A stretch of 64,000 bases of DNA from Polaribacter cellanae (GCF_017569185.1 NZ_CP071869.1:558001-622000); one strand, 5' to 3'; counted from the stretch's first letter, positions 27,674 through 36,591 are shown. Translations and numbers: made by a program. The notes: generated by a model from the letters alone, not told the origin.

Positions 27674-27711
27674 TTTTAGATAAGTAACAATCATTAAAAT
27701 AAATTATAATC

Positions 27712-28062
27712 ATGAAAAATTTTAAAACCATTATCGCAATTATCGCAATTAGTTTATCAACTGTATTTTCTACTTCTGCAAATAATACAGATCCAAAAGT
27801 TGAAAAAGATACTAAAGCATTGAGAATAGAAATGAACACTTTTATTGGAAAGTTTATTCCTGTTAGGGTTAAAAAACCTACAACTGCAGAAGTTTCTTTT
27901 ATGATTAACAATAGAAATGAAATCGTAGTTTTATCGGTTGATTCTAAAAACACTCAATTAAATTCTTTTTTAAAGAATAAATTAAACTACAAAAAAGTAC
28001 TTGCCAAAGGAGTTATAAAAGGAGAAATTTATAAAATGCCTTTAAAGGTAAATGTAAAATAG
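27712..28062 (+). CDS. Small exported protein, second of a tandem pair
   Basis: The 116-residue paralogue of the preceding gene is about 70% identical by eye and has the same length. The signal peptide (MKNFKTIIAIIAISLSTVFSTSA) and C-terminal half (NSFLKNKLNYKK, KGEIYKMPLKV) are nearly identical, while the middle (residues 25-75) differs most. The upstream 60 bp, with the ECF-type promoter, were duplicated with it, so both copies should answer the same signal. No function is known to me. Confidence 0.85.
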   Translation: MKNFKTIIAIIAISLSTVFSTSANNTDPKVEKDTKALRIEMNTFIGKFIPVRVKKPTTAEVSFMINNRNEIVVLSVDSKNTQLNSFLKNKLNYKKVLAKGVIKGEIYKMPLKVNVK

Positions 28063-28083
28063 TACAACTGGTTGGTTAGTTGG

Positions 28084-28126
28084 ATGCCTATTAAGAGTAA
28101 TTTTTTACTTTTTTTAGGCATTTTTT
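28084..28126 (+). terminator. Terminator after the second small exported protein
   Basis: ATGCCTA pairs with TAGGCAT around a long AT-rich loop and is followed by a T run. Confidence 0.6.
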
Positions 28127-28144
28127 ATATCTCGTAAAAACAGA

Positions 28145-28176
28145 GAAGGATAATCGTTTAAATACGATTATCCTTC
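28145..28176 (-). terminator. Terminator hairpin of the RskA-like lipoprotein gene
   Basis: A perfect 13-bp stem (GAAGGATAATCGT / ACGATTATCCTTC) with a 6-base loop lies 56 bp past the stop on the minus strand and is followed there by CTCTGTTTTTA. Confidence 0.65.
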
Positions 28177-28231
28177 GATTGAATCAACCATTAACAATAA
28201 GTTGATAGTAGATTGTATCTTTTTCTATTAT

Positions 28232-29107
28232 TTATCTTTTCACAGAACCAGTAATTAATGCTTTTGGTCCAGTTCCTAAATCAATTGGAGAATGGTCTAC
28301 TGCATCTGCAGCTACTTTTTTAGCTAAAGGTTTTAAAGCAAATGGTGCTGGGCTATCATCTGGACTTGGTTCAACTGTTATTACAATTGTTGCTCCACGT
28401 AAATCTACTGGAAATGTTTGTCCATCTGGTGCGTTTGTTAAGAAATCTTCACCTGGGAAAAATCCATTTGCTCCATTTGGTGCTGGTAAAGCGTTTGCTC
28501 CACTAAATCCTCCAAATTCGTCAGTTGCCGCTAATTTTGTGAATTTTCCTGTAGTTACAGGCTTGCCATTTATTACTGCCCAACCTTCATATTTCCATCC
28601 TTCTTTTAATTCAGGTAAACCTAAACCTGCTTTTGGTGGAGTTCCTGGTGTTAAAAACCAAACACCACTTCTTTCGTTATTATTCATTCCATCTGTAGGA
28701 GTTGCTAAAATAAATTTTCCCCAAGAATCGCTAAAATCTCCAACAATTTTAGAATTTACTGTTGCAGAATTCCCTGTAAAATCTCCTGCTAAAATTTTAG
28801 TTTTTGATGGTGCTGGATCTGTATCGTTTTTTGGTTCTATAGATAATACAAATTTTGTAGCCGTTTCTAAATCGTTAAAACCTACTGTAAATGTTTGTGG
28901 AAATTTTACACTTGTAAATGTTCCTGTACTTACTGGAGCACCATTTACTATAAGCCAACCTTCGTAAACAAAATCTGTACCTAATTTTTCTAAACCATCT
29001 AAATTAACAGTTAAATTACCTGTTGTTGGTTCGTTGTCGTTGTTACTACATGCTGCAAAGAATGCTGTTAATGCAAAAATCGTTGCTAAATTTAAAACTT
29101 TTTTCAT
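28232..29107 (-). CDS. Lipoprotein with two RskA C-terminal-like repeats
   Basis: A lipoprotein signal (FALTAFFAACSNN) leads two related domains of about 110 residues each. Both contain YEGWLIVNGAPVSTGTFT / YEGWAVINGKPVTTGKFT, followed by a strand pair and VLSIEPKNDTDPAPS / VITVEPSPDDSPAP. That signature is shared with the extracytoplasmic domain of anti-sigma-K (RskA) proteins, but here there is no cytoplasmic anti-sigma part. It is a 291-residue surface or periplasmic protein of unknown role. It follows a Crp/Fnr regulator gene, and a palindrome sits at activator distance from its promoter. Confidence 0.82.
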   Translation of the reverse strand: MKKVLNLATIFALTAFFAACSNNDNEPTTGNLTVNLDGLEKLGTDFVYEGWLIVNGAPVSTGTFTSVKFPQTFTVGFNDLETATKFVLSIEPKNDTDPAPSKTKILAGDFTGNSATVNSKIVGDFSDSWGKFILATPTDGMNNNERSGVWFLTPGTPPKAGLGLPELKEGWKYEGWAVINGKPVTTGKFTKLAATDEFGGFSGANALPAPNGANGFFPGEDFLTNAPDGQTFPVDLRGATIVITVEPSPDDSPAPFALKPLAKKVAADAVDHSPIDLGTGPKALITGSVKR

Positions 29108-29138
29108 CTTATTAATGTTTTATTGTTAATGTTGATGA

Positions 29139-29146
29139 CAAAGTTA
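29139..29146 (-). promoter_or_regulatory. -7 promoter element (TAACTTTG) of the RskA-like lipoprotein gene
   Basis: TAACTTTG on the minus strand matches TAnnTTTG, 31 bp before the ATG; the -33 element is weak (TTTC). Confidence 0.5.
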
Positions 29147-29164
29147 TATGCTTAATAGGTATTG

Positions 29165-29186
29165 AAATGTTAGCTAACGAACATTT
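29165..29186. promoter_or_regulatory. 22-bp palindrome, possible Crp/Fnr operator
   Basis: AAATGTT and AACATTT flank an 8-bp spacer. The centre is about 42 bp upstream of the predicted start site of the lipoprotein gene and the site overlaps the stop codon of the Crp/Fnr gene that precedes it. Confidence 0.45.
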
Positions 29187-29856
29187 AAGCAGTTTTTTGT
29201 AATAATCTTATTTCGCGCCTGTTAAAATTGATTATTTTTTCTTCTTTCAACTCGTTCATTAATACATTTAAGTTAGATCTAGAAGTACCAATTAATGAAG
29301 CAATATCTTTTTGTGTGTATGGATGTTCGATTATTTTGTCTCCAGTTTTTTCGCAGTCATATCCATATTCTTCACACAATTCTTTCATAAATTCTAGGAA
29401 ACGTGTTTTGGTATCTTTAAAAAGAATTAATTGTAATCTTCTTTCTAACTTTTTAAAACGCAATCCTAAAAATTTATAGATTTTTAAACTAAACGTTTTG
29501 TTATCTCTCATTAAATCGTGTAATGCCTCCACTCCTATTGGGCAAATAGATGTTGAATTGTCTACAGATTGTGCAAACTCATTTCTTTTTTCTTCTCCTA
29601 AAATTGCTTTTTCGCCAAATAATTGTCCTTTAGTTAAAATGGCATTAATAACTTCGTCTCCTTCTTCTGTATAGTAACCAATTTTAACTTTTCCATTCTG
29701 AATCAAAAAAACTTTACTAGCAGCATCGTCTGCAAAATAAATATAATCGTTTTTTTTGTAATTATCGAAAGTGTGACACTTCTTGTATTCTTTAAATTTA
29801 TGAGGACATAAAATATTAAATAGATTTACGTTGTCAAAAAACCATAGATTTCTCAT
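29185..29856 (-). CDS. Crp/Fnr-family transcriptional regulator
   Basis: The 223-residue protein has an N-terminal cyclic-nucleotide-binding-type jelly roll (about 20-125; KKNDYIYFADDAASKVFLIQNGKVKIGYYTEEGDE, GQLFGEKAILGE), a long dimerisation helix (IYKFLGLRFKKLERRLQLI) and a C-terminal winged helix (about 150-220; HPYTQKDIASLIGTSRSNLNVLMNELKEEKII). There is no N-terminal Cys cluster, so it is not an oxygen-sensing FNR with a 4Fe-4S centre. A palindrome just downstream suggests that it activates the adjoining lipoprotein gene. It could also act at the FNR-type boxes near nirK, though half-sites differ. Confidence 0.9.
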   Translation of the reverse strand: MRNLWFFDNVNLFNILCPHKFKEYKKCHTFDNYKKNDYIYFADDAASKVFLIQNGKVKIGYYTEEGDEVINAILTKGQLFGEKAILGEEKRNEFAQSVDNSTSICPIGVEALHDLMRDNKTFSLKIYKFLGLRFKKLERRLQLILFKDTKTRFLEFMKELCEEYGYDCEKTGDKIIEHPYTQKDIASLIGTSRSNLNVLMNELKEEKIINFNRREIRLLQKTA

Positions 29857-29912
29857 AAGTTATTAATTTTGTTGATATATAAAAGGTCTAAAATTCTGAG
29901 TTATACTTACAA

Positions 29913-29940
29913 AAAACTCCTGAATTTCTTCAGGAGTTTT
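29913..29940. terminator. Terminator after aconitase
   Basis: A perfect 12-bp stem AAAACTCCTGAA / TTCAGGAGTTTT with a 4-base loop lies 24 bp after the aconitase stop and can work in both directions. Confidence 0.85.
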
Positions 29941-29963
29941 ATATAATAACAAGAAAAATATAA

Positions 29964-32234
29964 TTATTTAGAGTTCTCTTTTTTAATTAAATTTAAAGCA
30001 GAACCTTCATTATACCATTCGATTTGGTTTTTATTATAAGTATGATTTGCCATAACAATATCTTTACTTCCATCTGCATGAACAACTTCAATGGTTAATG
30101 GTTTGTTAGGCGCAAATTCATTTAAATCTAAGAAATTAAAAGTATCGTCTTCTTGAATTAAATCGTAATCTGCTTCATTTGCAAATGTTAAACCTAACAT
30201 TCCTTGTTTTTTTAAGTTTGTTTCGTGAATTCTAGCAAAAGATTTTACTAAAACAGCAACTACGCCTAAATGTCTTGGCTCCATAGCAGCGTGTTCTCTT
30301 GAAGAACCTTCACCATAATTATGATCTCCAACAACAATAGATTTTACACCAGCAGCTTTATAAGCTCTTGCAGTATCTGGTACTCCACCAAATTCTCCAG
30401 TTAATTGATTTTTTACTAAATTGGTTTTTCTATTAAAATCGTTTACAGCACCAATAAAACAGTTGTTAGAAATATTATCTAAATGTCCTCTAAAACGCAA
30501 CCATGGTCCAGCCATAGAAATATGATCTGTAGTACATTTCCCGAAAGCTTTTATTAATAATTTTGCTCCTGTAATATCGTTTCCAATTGGTGCAAAAGGC
30601 TCCAATAATTGCAATCTTTCAGAATCGTCTTTTACTGCAATTTTAACGTGACTACCATCTTCTTCTGGTGCTAAATAGCCATCGTCTTTTACTTCAAAAC
30701 CTTTTGGTGGTAATTCCCAACCAGTTGGTTCGTCTAACATTACTTCTTCTCCGTTTTTGTTGATTAACTTATCCGTTATTGGATTAAAATCTAAGCGACC
30801 AGCAATAGTAACTGCTGCTACCATTTCTGGAGAAGCCACAAATGCATGTGTGTTTGGGTTACCATCTGCACGCTTTGCAAAATTTCTATTAAATGAGTGT
30901 ATAATTGAGTTTTTAGGTGCATTTTTAGGATCTGAGTATCTTGCCCATTGTCCAATACAAGGTCCACAAGCATTTGTAAATATTTTAGCATCTAATTTTT
31001 CAAAGATTCCCAAAATACCATCTCTTTCTGCTGTGTATCTTACTTTTTCGGACCCTGGATTTATACCAAATTCTGCTTTAATACCTAAGTCTTTATCAAT
31101 CGCTTGTTGGGCGATTGAAGATGCTCTAGATAAATCTTCATAAGAAGAATTTGTACAAGAACCAATTAAGCCCCATTCTACAGCTAAAGGCCAGTCATTT
31201 TCGTTGGCTTTTTTAGTCATATCAGCACCTGCTTTCGTAGATAAATCTGGCGTAAAAGGACCGTTTAATAATGGACTTAATTCAGATAAATTAATCTCTA
31301 TAACTTGGTCGAAATAATTATCTGGATTTGCGTATACCTCATCATCTCCAGTTAAATATTCTTTTACTTTATTTGCTGCATCTGCAACATCGCTTCTATC
31401 TGTAGCACGTAAATAACGTTCCATAGATTCATCATAACCAAAAGTTGAAGTTGTTGCCCCAATTTCTGCTCCCATATTACAAATTGTACCTTTTCCAGTA
31501 CAAGACATTGCTTTTGCTCCTTCTCCAAAATATTCTACAATTGCTCCAGTTCCTCCTTTTGCAGAAACAATTCCAGCAACTTTTAAAATAACATCTTTTG
31601 GAGCTGTCCAACCAGAAAGTTTTCCTGTTAACTTTACACCAATTAACTTTGGAAACTTTAATTCCCAAGCCATTCCAGCCATTACATCTACTGCGTCTGC
31701 TCCACCAACTCCAATAGCTACCATTCCTAATCCTCCTGCATTTACAGTATGAGAATCTGTACCAATCATCATTCCTCCAGGAAATGCATAATTTTCTAAA
31801 ACTACTTGGTGTATAATTCCTGCTCCTGGTTTCCAGAAACCTAAACCGTATTTATTAGATACCGATTCTAAGAAATTAAAAACCTCATTACTTGTATTTA
31901 AAGCAGATTGTAAATCTGAACTTGCTCCGTTTTTGGCTTGAATTAAGTGATCGCAATGTGTAGTTGTTGGAACTGCTACTTTAGGCTTACCAGCTTGCAT
32001 AAATTGTAGTAATGCCATTTGTGCTGTTGCATCTTGTAAAGCAATTCTATCTGGTGCAAAATCTACATAGTCTTTACCACGCGTAAAAGCTTTGGTAGGA
32101 TTTCCATCCCATAAGTGAGAGTATAAAATTTTCTCTGCTAAAGTTAAAGGTTTTCCTGTAATTTCACGTGCTGCATCTACTCGTTCCACAACGTTAGCAT
32201 ACACTTTTTTGATCATATCTATGTCAAAAGCCAT
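29964..32234 (-). CDS. acn: Aconitate hydratase (mitochondrial type)
   Basis: The 756-residue enzyme interconverts citrate and isocitrate in the TCA cycle. It carries the 4Fe-4S cluster cysteines in [17 protein letters not shown] and [12 protein letters not shown], the substrate residues in [11 protein letters not shown] and [28 protein letters not shown], and the swivelling domain with [22 protein letters not shown]. Length and sequence match the mitochondrial-type aconitase of Bacteroidota rather than AcnA/IRP or AcnB. It has its own TAAATTTG promoter element (32265-32272) and a terminator. Confidence 0.97.
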   Translation of the reverse strand: MAFDIDMIKKVYANVVERVDAAREITGKPLTLAEKILYSHLWDGNPTKAFTRGKDYVDFAPDRIALQDATAQMALLQFMQAGKPKVAVPTTTHCDHLIQAKNGASSDLQSALNTSNEVFNFLESVSNKYGLGFWKPGAGIIHQVVLENYAFPGGMMIGTDSHTVNAGGLGMVAIGVGGADAVDVMAGMAWELKFPKLIGVKLTGKLSGWTAPKDVILKVAGIVSAKGGTGAIVEYFGEGAKAMSCTGKGTICNMGAEIGATTSTFGYDESMERYLRATDRSDVADAANKVKEYLTGDDEVYANPDNYFDQVIEINLSELSPLLNGPFTPDLSTKAGADMTKKANENDWPLAVEWGLIGSCTNSSYEDLSRASSIAQQAIDKDLGIKAEFGINPGSEKVRYTAERDGILGIFEKLDAKIFTNACGPCIGQWARYSDPKNAPKNSIIHSFNRNFAKRADGNPNTHAFVASPEMVAAVTIAGRLDFNPITDKLINKNGEEVMLDEPTGWELPPKGFEVKDDGYLAPEEDGSHVKIAVKDDSERLQLLEPFAPIGNDITGAKLLIKAFGKCTTDHISMAGPWLRFRGHLDNISNNCFIGAVNDFNRKTNLVKNQLTGEFGGVPDTARAYKAAGVKSIVVGDHNYGEGSSREHAAMEPRHLGVVAVLVKSFARIHETNLKKQGMLGLTFANEADYDLIQEDDTFNFLDLNEFAPNKPLTIEVVHADGSKDIVMANHTYNKNQIEWYNEGSALNLIKKENSK

Positions 32235-32264
32235 ATGTTGTTATTTTTTTATGATTATGTACAA

Positions 32265-32272
32265 CAAATTTA
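32265..32272 (-). promoter_or_regulatory. -7 promoter element (TAAATTTG) of aconitase
   Basis: TAAATTTG on the minus strand fits TAnnTTTG, 30 bp before the ATG. Confidence 0.5.
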
Positions 32273-32421
32273 CAGTATTTATGGGAATTTTAAAAGATAA
32301 ATAATAGATTGCTGTAATTAATGAATAAAGAAAAGCTATTTTTCATATAACTAACAATTCAGCAAAAAAAAGGTGGTTATTTTAATAAAAAATGAAAATA
32401 TAGTAAAAATAATATTAAAAA

Positions 32422-32716
32422 AGCAGGCTAATAAGCCGAATTCTGTTTCCTTAAAAAGGTTCTTATCATTTATCTAGTTCTAAAATTACTCTTAGAATCT
32501 ATCTGTCTACCCTTTAGAATCGAGCGAGTAGCTCTCTAGCTCTAATATACATGACATTGCACCTCATAGAGTTTACCTGGTTTCACTACAGCCTAACTGT
32601 ACATTCTTTCTGTTGCACTGGTCCTCAACTTACGTTGGACGGTTGTTATCCGCTATGATTACTCTGTGGTGTTCGGACTTTCCTACTTATAAATAAGTCG
32701 ATAAGATAAGCCTGCT
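32422..32716 (-). ncRNA. rnpB: RNase P RNA (class A)
   Basis: The ends AGCAGGCT (32422-32429) and AGCCTGCT (32709-32716) pair as the terminal helix P1. On the minus strand the hallmark GGAAAGTCCGAACACCACAG follows P1, with GAGGTGCAATGTCATG and the 3' AGAATTCGGCTTATTAGCC segment in the expected order. This RNA is the catalytic part of the enzyme that trims tRNA 5' ends. The total of about 295 bases is short for a class A molecule, in line with Bacteroidota. A T run follows on the minus strand. Exact ends are uncertain by a few bases. Confidence 0.93.
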
Positions 32717-32754
32717 AATTTTTAATATTCTTGTAAAATTACAATTAATTTTCA

Positions 32755-32782
32755 TAAAAAAACCCACTCAAAAATGAGTGGG
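32755..32782 (-). terminator. Second terminator between dnaJ and rnpB
   Basis: CCCACTC / GAGTGGG with a 6-base loop is followed by seven Ts on the minus strand, just before the rnpB promoter region. Confidence 0.75.
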
Positions 32783-32806
32783 AAAAATTGCTATGAAAAA
32801 GAAAAA

Positions 32807-32830
32807 GTGTTACCGATTTCTCGATAACAC
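32807..32830 (-). terminator. First terminator after dnaJ
   Basis: A 10-bp stem (GTGTTATCGA / TCGGTAACAC, one G-U) is followed on the minus strand by TTTTTCTTTTTC, 78 bp after the dnaJ stop. Confidence 0.75.
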
Positions 32831-32907
32831 CACAAATATAATTTAAAATAAATTTATAAAAAAATAATTATGAAAATTATTTACAAAAAATTAATATAAA
32901 TTTAATT

Positions 32908-34050
32908 TTATGAAAACATATCTTTTACTTTTTCGAAGAAAGATTTGTCAGACACATTAGGGTTTGGTGTAAAATTCTCATTATCAGACATTTTTTCAAA
33001 AAACTGCTTTTGTTCTTTATCTAAATGTTGAGGCGTCCAAACATTAATATGAATCAAGAAATCTCCTGTTCCATATCTTTCGATACTTGGTAAACCTTTT
33101 CCTTTTAATCTTAATATTTTACCAGATTGTGTTCCTGGCTCAATTTTAATCTTTACTTTTCCTGTAACTGTTTCTACTTCTTTACTAACTCCTAAAACTG
33201 CTTCAGAAAAGTTTATGTATAAATCGTAGTGAATATTTGTGCCTTCTCTCTTTAATTTATCATGTGGAATTTCCTCAATAAGTACTAATAAATCTCCAGA
33301 AATAGAATTTTTCCCAGGAGCATCATTCCCTTTTCCTCCAACTTTTAACTGAACACCTTCTGTTACACCTGCAGGAATATTTATAGAAACTGTTTCTTCT
33401 TTTGTAATTAAACCTTGTGCATCTGCTCCATTTGGTTTGCTACTCATTATTTCTCCAGCTCCAGAACAAGTTCCACAAGTTGTGGCAGTTTGCATTCTAC
33501 CTAAAATAGTGTTGGTAACACGCATTTGTTGCCCAGATCCGTTACAAGTAGTACACGTTTTATAAGTAACTCCATCTGCTTGTACTTTTCTACGCACTTT
33601 TACTTTCTTCTCTACTCCTTTTGCGATTTCTTCTAAAGTAAGTTTTACACGAATACGCATATTACTTCCTTTTACTCTAGCTTGACGTTGGCCTCCACCA
33701 CCACCAAAACCTCCAAAGCCTCCGCCAAAACCGCCTCCAGCTCCTCCGAAAATATCTCCAAACTGACTGAATATGTCTTCCATATTCATGCCTCCTCCTC
33801 CAAAACCGCCACCACCTTGTGGACCATCGAAAGCTGCATGACCATATTGATCGTAACGTGCTTTTTTGTTTTCGTCGCTTAAAACTTCGTAGGCTTCTGC
33901 TGCCAACTTAAATTTTTCTTCAGCATTTTTATCGTCCGGATTTTTATCTGGATGATGTTTAATTGCCATTTTCCTGTAGGCTTTTTTAATCTCTGCTTGT
34001 GAAGCCGATTTAGAAATTCCTAATATTTCGTAATAATCTTGTTTTGCCAT
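32908..34050 (-). CDS. dnaJ: Chaperone DnaJ with reduced zinc domain
   Basis: DnaJ delivers unfolded proteins to DnaK and stimulates its ATPase. The 380-residue protein has the J domain with HPDKNP (about 33), a long Gly/Phe region (about 75-120), a cysteine domain, and the substrate-binding C-terminal domains. Only two CxxCxGxG motifs are visible ([16 protein letters not shown]) where four are usual, so only one zinc centre can form; the surrounding sequence is intact, so this is not a frameshift. It lies 164 bp downstream of grpE on the same strand. Confidence 0.95.
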   Translation of the reverse strand: MAKQDYYEILGISKSASQAEIKKAYRKMAIKHHPDKNPDDKNAEEKFKLAAEAYEVLSDENKKARYDQYGHAAFDGPQGGGGFGGGGMNMEDIFSQFGDIFGGAGGGFGGGFGGFGGGGGQRQARVKGSNMRIRVKLTLEEIAKGVEKKVKVRRKVQADGVTYKTCTTCNGSGQQMRVTNTILGRMQTATTCGTCSGAGEIMSSKPNGADAQGLITKEETVSINIPAGVTEGVQLKVGGKGNDAPGKNSISGDLLVLIEEIPHDKLKREGTNIHYDLYINFSEAVLGVSKEVETVTGKVKIKIEPGTQSGKILRLKGKGLPSIERYGTGDFLIHINVWTPQHLDKEQKQFFEKMSDNENFTPNPNVSDKSFFEKVKDMFS

Positions 34051-34149
34051 TTTAATTAGTTTTCAGTCTTCAGTTGGCAGTTAGCAATCAGCTTGTTACT
34101 GAGTTATTGTTAACTGTATCATAAAAACTTTATCAATTTGCAGCAATTC

Positions 34150-34193
34150 AGTCTTCAGTAAGCAGTTATTATTTACACTGCTTACTGAAGACT
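34150..34193. repeat. REP-like 17-bp inverted repeat between grpE and dnaJ
   Basis: AGTCTTCAGTAAGCAGT (34150-34166) and its exact complement (34177-34193) flank a 10-base loop. A related CAGTCTTCAGTTGGCAGTT stretch begins near 34075. No T run follows on the minus strand, so it is more likely a dispersed palindromic repeat or mRNA-processing hairpin than a terminator. Confidence 0.65.
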
Positions 34194-34213
34194 AAAAAGA
34201 CTGCCCACTTTTT

Positions 34214-34762
34214 TTACTGTCCTATTACCACTTTTGGATAACGGATTATTTTATCTCCTAGCTTGTATCCTTTTTCAACACAATCAATTACTTTTCCTTT
34301 CATATCTTTTGATGGTGCAGGAATTTGTGTAATTGCTTCATGGATCTCCGCATCAAAAATATCGCCAGCTTTGGTTTCTATTTTCGATAATCCTTTTTGC
34401 TCTAAGGTGTTGTAAAACTTCTGATAAATTAATAAAACTCCTTTTCTTAGTTCTTCTGCTTCTTTGTCTTCTTCGATATGTGACAAGGCACGTTCGAAAT
34501 CATCTACAACTGGCAGTAAAGATGTCATAACTTCTTGTCCTGCTGTCTTAAATAGTTCAATTCTTTCTCTTGTTGTTCTCTTTTTATAGTTTTCGAACTC
34601 TGCAAATAATCGTAAAAATTTATCTTTTTCGGCTTGAAGTAGCTCTTCTACTGTTGGTTCTTCTTTTACAACCTCTGCTTCAATCTCTTGATTTTCTTCA
34701 ACTTGAGCAGTTTCTTGCTCGTTTATTACTTCTTCTTCTTTTATATTTTCTTTCTTACTCAT
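34214..34762 (-). CDS. grpE: Nucleotide exchange factor GrpE
   Basis: GrpE exchanges ADP for ATP on DnaK. I place the start at the ATG at 34762 (MSKKENIKEEE), giving 182 residues; the longer frame starts at a TTG inside a palindrome and adds an unconserved tail. The sequence has an acidic low-complexity N-terminus, the long coiled coil (LLQAEKDKFLRLFAEFENYKKRT), LLPVVDDFERAL, and the C-terminal beta domain ending VIDCVEKGYKLGDKIIRYPKVVIG. It is upstream of dnaJ in a probable heat-shock operon. Confidence 0.95.
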   Translation of the reverse strand: MSKKENIKEEEVINEQETAQVEENQEIEAEVVKEEPTVEELLQAEKDKFLRLFAEFENYKKRTTRERIELFKTAGQEVMTSLLPVVDDFERALSHIEEDKEAEELRKGVLLIYQKFYNTLEQKGLSKIETKAGDIFDAEIHEAITQIPAPSKDMKGKVIDCVEKGYKLGDKIIRYPKVVIGQ

Positions 34763-34794
34763 TTCTTTGTAATCATTAAATTGTCTACAATTTA

Positions 34795-34814
34795 TTGGCA
34801 AAAATGTTGCCAAC
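34795..34814. promoter_or_regulatory. Inverted repeat TTGGCAA-N6-TTGCCAA upstream of grpE
   Basis: Perfect 7-bp arms with a 6-bp spacer lie 33 bp upstream of the grpE ATG, in the promoter region between the preceding gene's terminator and grpE. It may be an operator. It is unlike CIRCE. Confidence 0.4.
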
Positions 34815-34820
34815 AAAAAA

Positions 34821-34843
34821 ATAGTGTCAAACTGACACTATTT
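34821..34843. terminator. Terminator of the phosphodiesterase-like gene
   Basis: A 10-bp stem AATAGTGTCA / TGACACTATT with a 3-base loop, followed by seven Ts on the minus strand, 18 bp after the stop of the upstream gene. Confidence 0.8.
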
Positions 34844-34860
34844 TGTATTTATAATTTGTT

Positions 34861-35760
34861 TTAATTTATTAAAGGCTTGGCATCTAATTTCCATTCGTTT
34901 TTTATGGGAATGTTTAAATATTTTAAAATTGTTGGCACAACTGCTGTTTGCGGAATGGTTTGCTTTTCTAATTCTTGAATAGAATTGATTTTTTTATCGT
35001 TGTTTACACTTTCAAAAAAAGAGTTTCCTTTTTTATTTAAACCCACAAAAATTGTTTTTTCTGAAATTGTCTGGTTTCCATGCCCAAAACCTTTGGCATC
35101 TCTACCATGATCTGTTACTAGTATGACTAACCAATCTTCGTTAAAATTTTTATTTCTATGTGCTGTTGCTTTTAAAAGTTGACCAATATTTTCATCCATT
35201 TTTAAAATTGAACTTGAATATTTTTCTCCAAAACCATATGCATGTCCTGCATGATCTACATCATCTAAATGAATAAAGATAAAGTCTAACCCTTTTTCTC
35301 CAATTAAATCTACAGCTATTTTTGTTGAATAATCATCCAAACCACCTTGTGTAGAAAAATCTACCAAATACATATCTTTATATAGTAATAAATTAATGTT
35401 TTTCCAAGTTGAAATACTTGCCGTTTTTAAATTAGAGTTCGAAGTTTTTATATAATTAAAAACACTTTTAGAAGCACTAACTTGGTTTGGAGAATTACTT
35501 GTAACTTTATGATTATCTGCCCAAACCCCTGTTAAAATGGTTACCCAGCTTGGACCACTGGAAGTTACTTGTTGCGAATCTGTACCCAGTAAACCTCCAT
35601 TAAAACCCTTTTTTATATTGAATTTATCGAAATTTGGTGTGTTTACTTTTGCTAATTGTTCTAATTGTAAGCCATCAATTCCTACCAATAAAACTTTCTT
35701 TTTTTGTGAAAAAGTAATTGTAGATATTGATAAGGTTATAAATAATAAAATGTTTTTCAT
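34861..35760 (-). CDS. Exported type I phosphodiesterase/alkaline-phosphatase-superfamily protein
   Basis: The start is set at 35760 so that the signal peptide MKNILLFITLSISTITFSQ is N-terminal. The 299-residue protein has VLLVGIDGLQLEQL with the first metal Asp, then TSSGPSWVTILTGVWADNHKV containing the Ser/Thr nucleophile region, HLDDVDHAGHAYG with Asp and two His ligands, and VTDHGRDAKGFGHGNQT with Asp-His and His. This set is the metal site of the nucleotide pyrophosphatase/phosphodiesterase branch. The substrate is unknown. It may be cotranscribed with the small lipoprotein upstream (33 bp). Confidence 0.9.
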   Translation of the reverse strand: MKNILLFITLSISTITFSQKKKVLLVGIDGLQLEQLAKVNTPNFDKFNIKKGFNGGLLGTDSQQVTSSGPSWVTILTGVWADNHKVTSNSPNQVSASKSVFNYIKTSNSNLKTASISTWKNINLLLYKDMYLVDFSTQGGLDDYSTKIAVDLIGEKGLDFIFIHLDDVDHAGHAYGFGEKYSSSILKMDENIGQLLKATAHRNKNFNEDWLVILVTDHGRDAKGFGHGNQTISEKTIFVGLNKKGNSFFESVNNDKKINSIQELEKQTIPQTAVVPTILKYLNIPIKNEWKLDAKPLIN

Positions 35761-35793
35761 TGAGATTGTATTTGGGAAGTTATAAAACAAAGG

Positions 35794-36381
35794 TTATTTT
35801 TTAATGTTAATTTTTAAGTTATAATAAAATTCTATGGTAATAAATAATTGAATTATTTTAGAATTAAATTCTTTTTCAGTTAATTTTTTTATCAAACCAT
35901 TCGCCATAATCTGTAAACTAATCCCTGTAATTTCTTTATATGAATTTAAAAAATCTTTTATTTTTGGGTTTTTAGCGTTTTTTATTAAACAAAGCATAAA
36001 TTCACCTTCTCCTTTTAATTCAAAGTATTTTTTTTGGTGATTATCAATTTTATTCAATTGAAATTGAGACCAAATTTTATTAAATAATTCAGATTTTTTT
36101 AATTTGATTAAATAATCATTTTCCTCTTTATTTTCAATAATTTCTGATGGATATTCTTTTAAAAATAACTCTACGTATTTCTTATAAAAACTTCCAATAT
36201 TTTTTCTATTAGAAGTTTCTACTATTTTTCTTTCAAATATTTCGCTTCCTGTATTTAATAATTTTATCTCATTTTGGGTTAAACAATTATCTAATAAAAT
36301 GGTGTAATCAATTGGTGATTGATTTTCAGATTTACAACTAAAAAAGATAATAGAAATTATTAGTAGTGTTCGTTTTTTCAC
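35794..36381 (-). CDS. Hypothetical lipoprotein (GTG start)
   Basis: A 195-residue protein starting at GTG (36379-36381) with a lipoprotein signal (RTLLIISIIFFSCKSENQS). The mature part is Lys/Glu/Asn-rich and mostly helical. I recognise no domain. It begins 3 bp after the stop of a short coding-like remnant and precedes the phosphodiesterase-like gene on the same strand, so they are probably one transcript. AT-rich codon use is a little more extreme than in neighbours. Confidence 0.75.
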   Translation of the reverse strand: MKKRTLLIISIIFFSCKSENQSPIDYTILLDNCLTQNEIKLLNTGSEIFERKIVETSNRKNIGSFYKKYVELFLKEYPSEIIENKEENDYLIKLKKSELFNKIWSQFQLNKIDNHQKKYFELKGEGEFMLCLIKNAKNPKIKDFLNSYKEITGISLQIMANGLIKKLTEKEFNSKIIQLFITIEFYYNLKINIKK

Positions 36382-36384
36382 ATC

Positions 36385-36513
36385 TTAAGATTCAAATTCA
36401 TATTCATATTCATCTTTTTCTTTTTTACAATTAAAGAACCTTTTGCTTGGTTCTAAAGTATAACTTCTATTATTTTTTAAATGTACAAAAAGCTTTTCAA
36501 ATTCTAAATTGAT
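36385..36513 (-). pseudogene. Possible C-terminal gene remnant upstream of the lipoprotein
   Basis: A 42-codon open stretch without any ATG/GTG start encodes EKLFVHLKNNRSYTLEPSKR and an acidic tail (KDEYEYEFES) before a TAA 3 bp ahead of the lipoprotein start. An in-frame TGA lies just upstream. The codon pattern looks coding, so it may be the stub of a gene once coupled to the lipoprotein. The rest of the 349-bp gap (36382-36730) holds the murA terminator and a short palindrome. Confidence 0.3.
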
Positions 36514-36563
36514 TCAAGTTTTAAATTGAAAATTATTCAAATAAAACGATGTTGATTAAATAA

Positions 36564-36591
36564 AAAATAGTGCCAAAAATAACACTATTTT
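36564..36591 (-). terminator. Hairpin downstream of murA
   Basis: AAAATAGTG pairs with CACTATTTT around a 10-base loop, with T runs on both sides; 140 bp after the murA stop. A second palindrome TACTGAA-N5-TTCAGTA follows at 36594-36612. Confidence 0.5.

Noticed and set aside
28145-28176. Operator or recombination site in the perfect 13-bp palindrome
   Set aside because: Its place just past the lipoprotein gene's stop and the T-rich stretch on that strand make a terminator the simpler reading.
32717-32907. An additional small RNA between dnaJ and rnpB
   Set aside because: The two hairpins are each followed by T runs on the minus strand and fit tandem terminators; nothing conserved lies between them.
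34763-34816. N-terminal extension of GrpE from a TTG start
   Set aside because: The extra 18 residues come from a palindrome and promoter-like DNA and do not look like GrpE; MSKKEN is the natural start.
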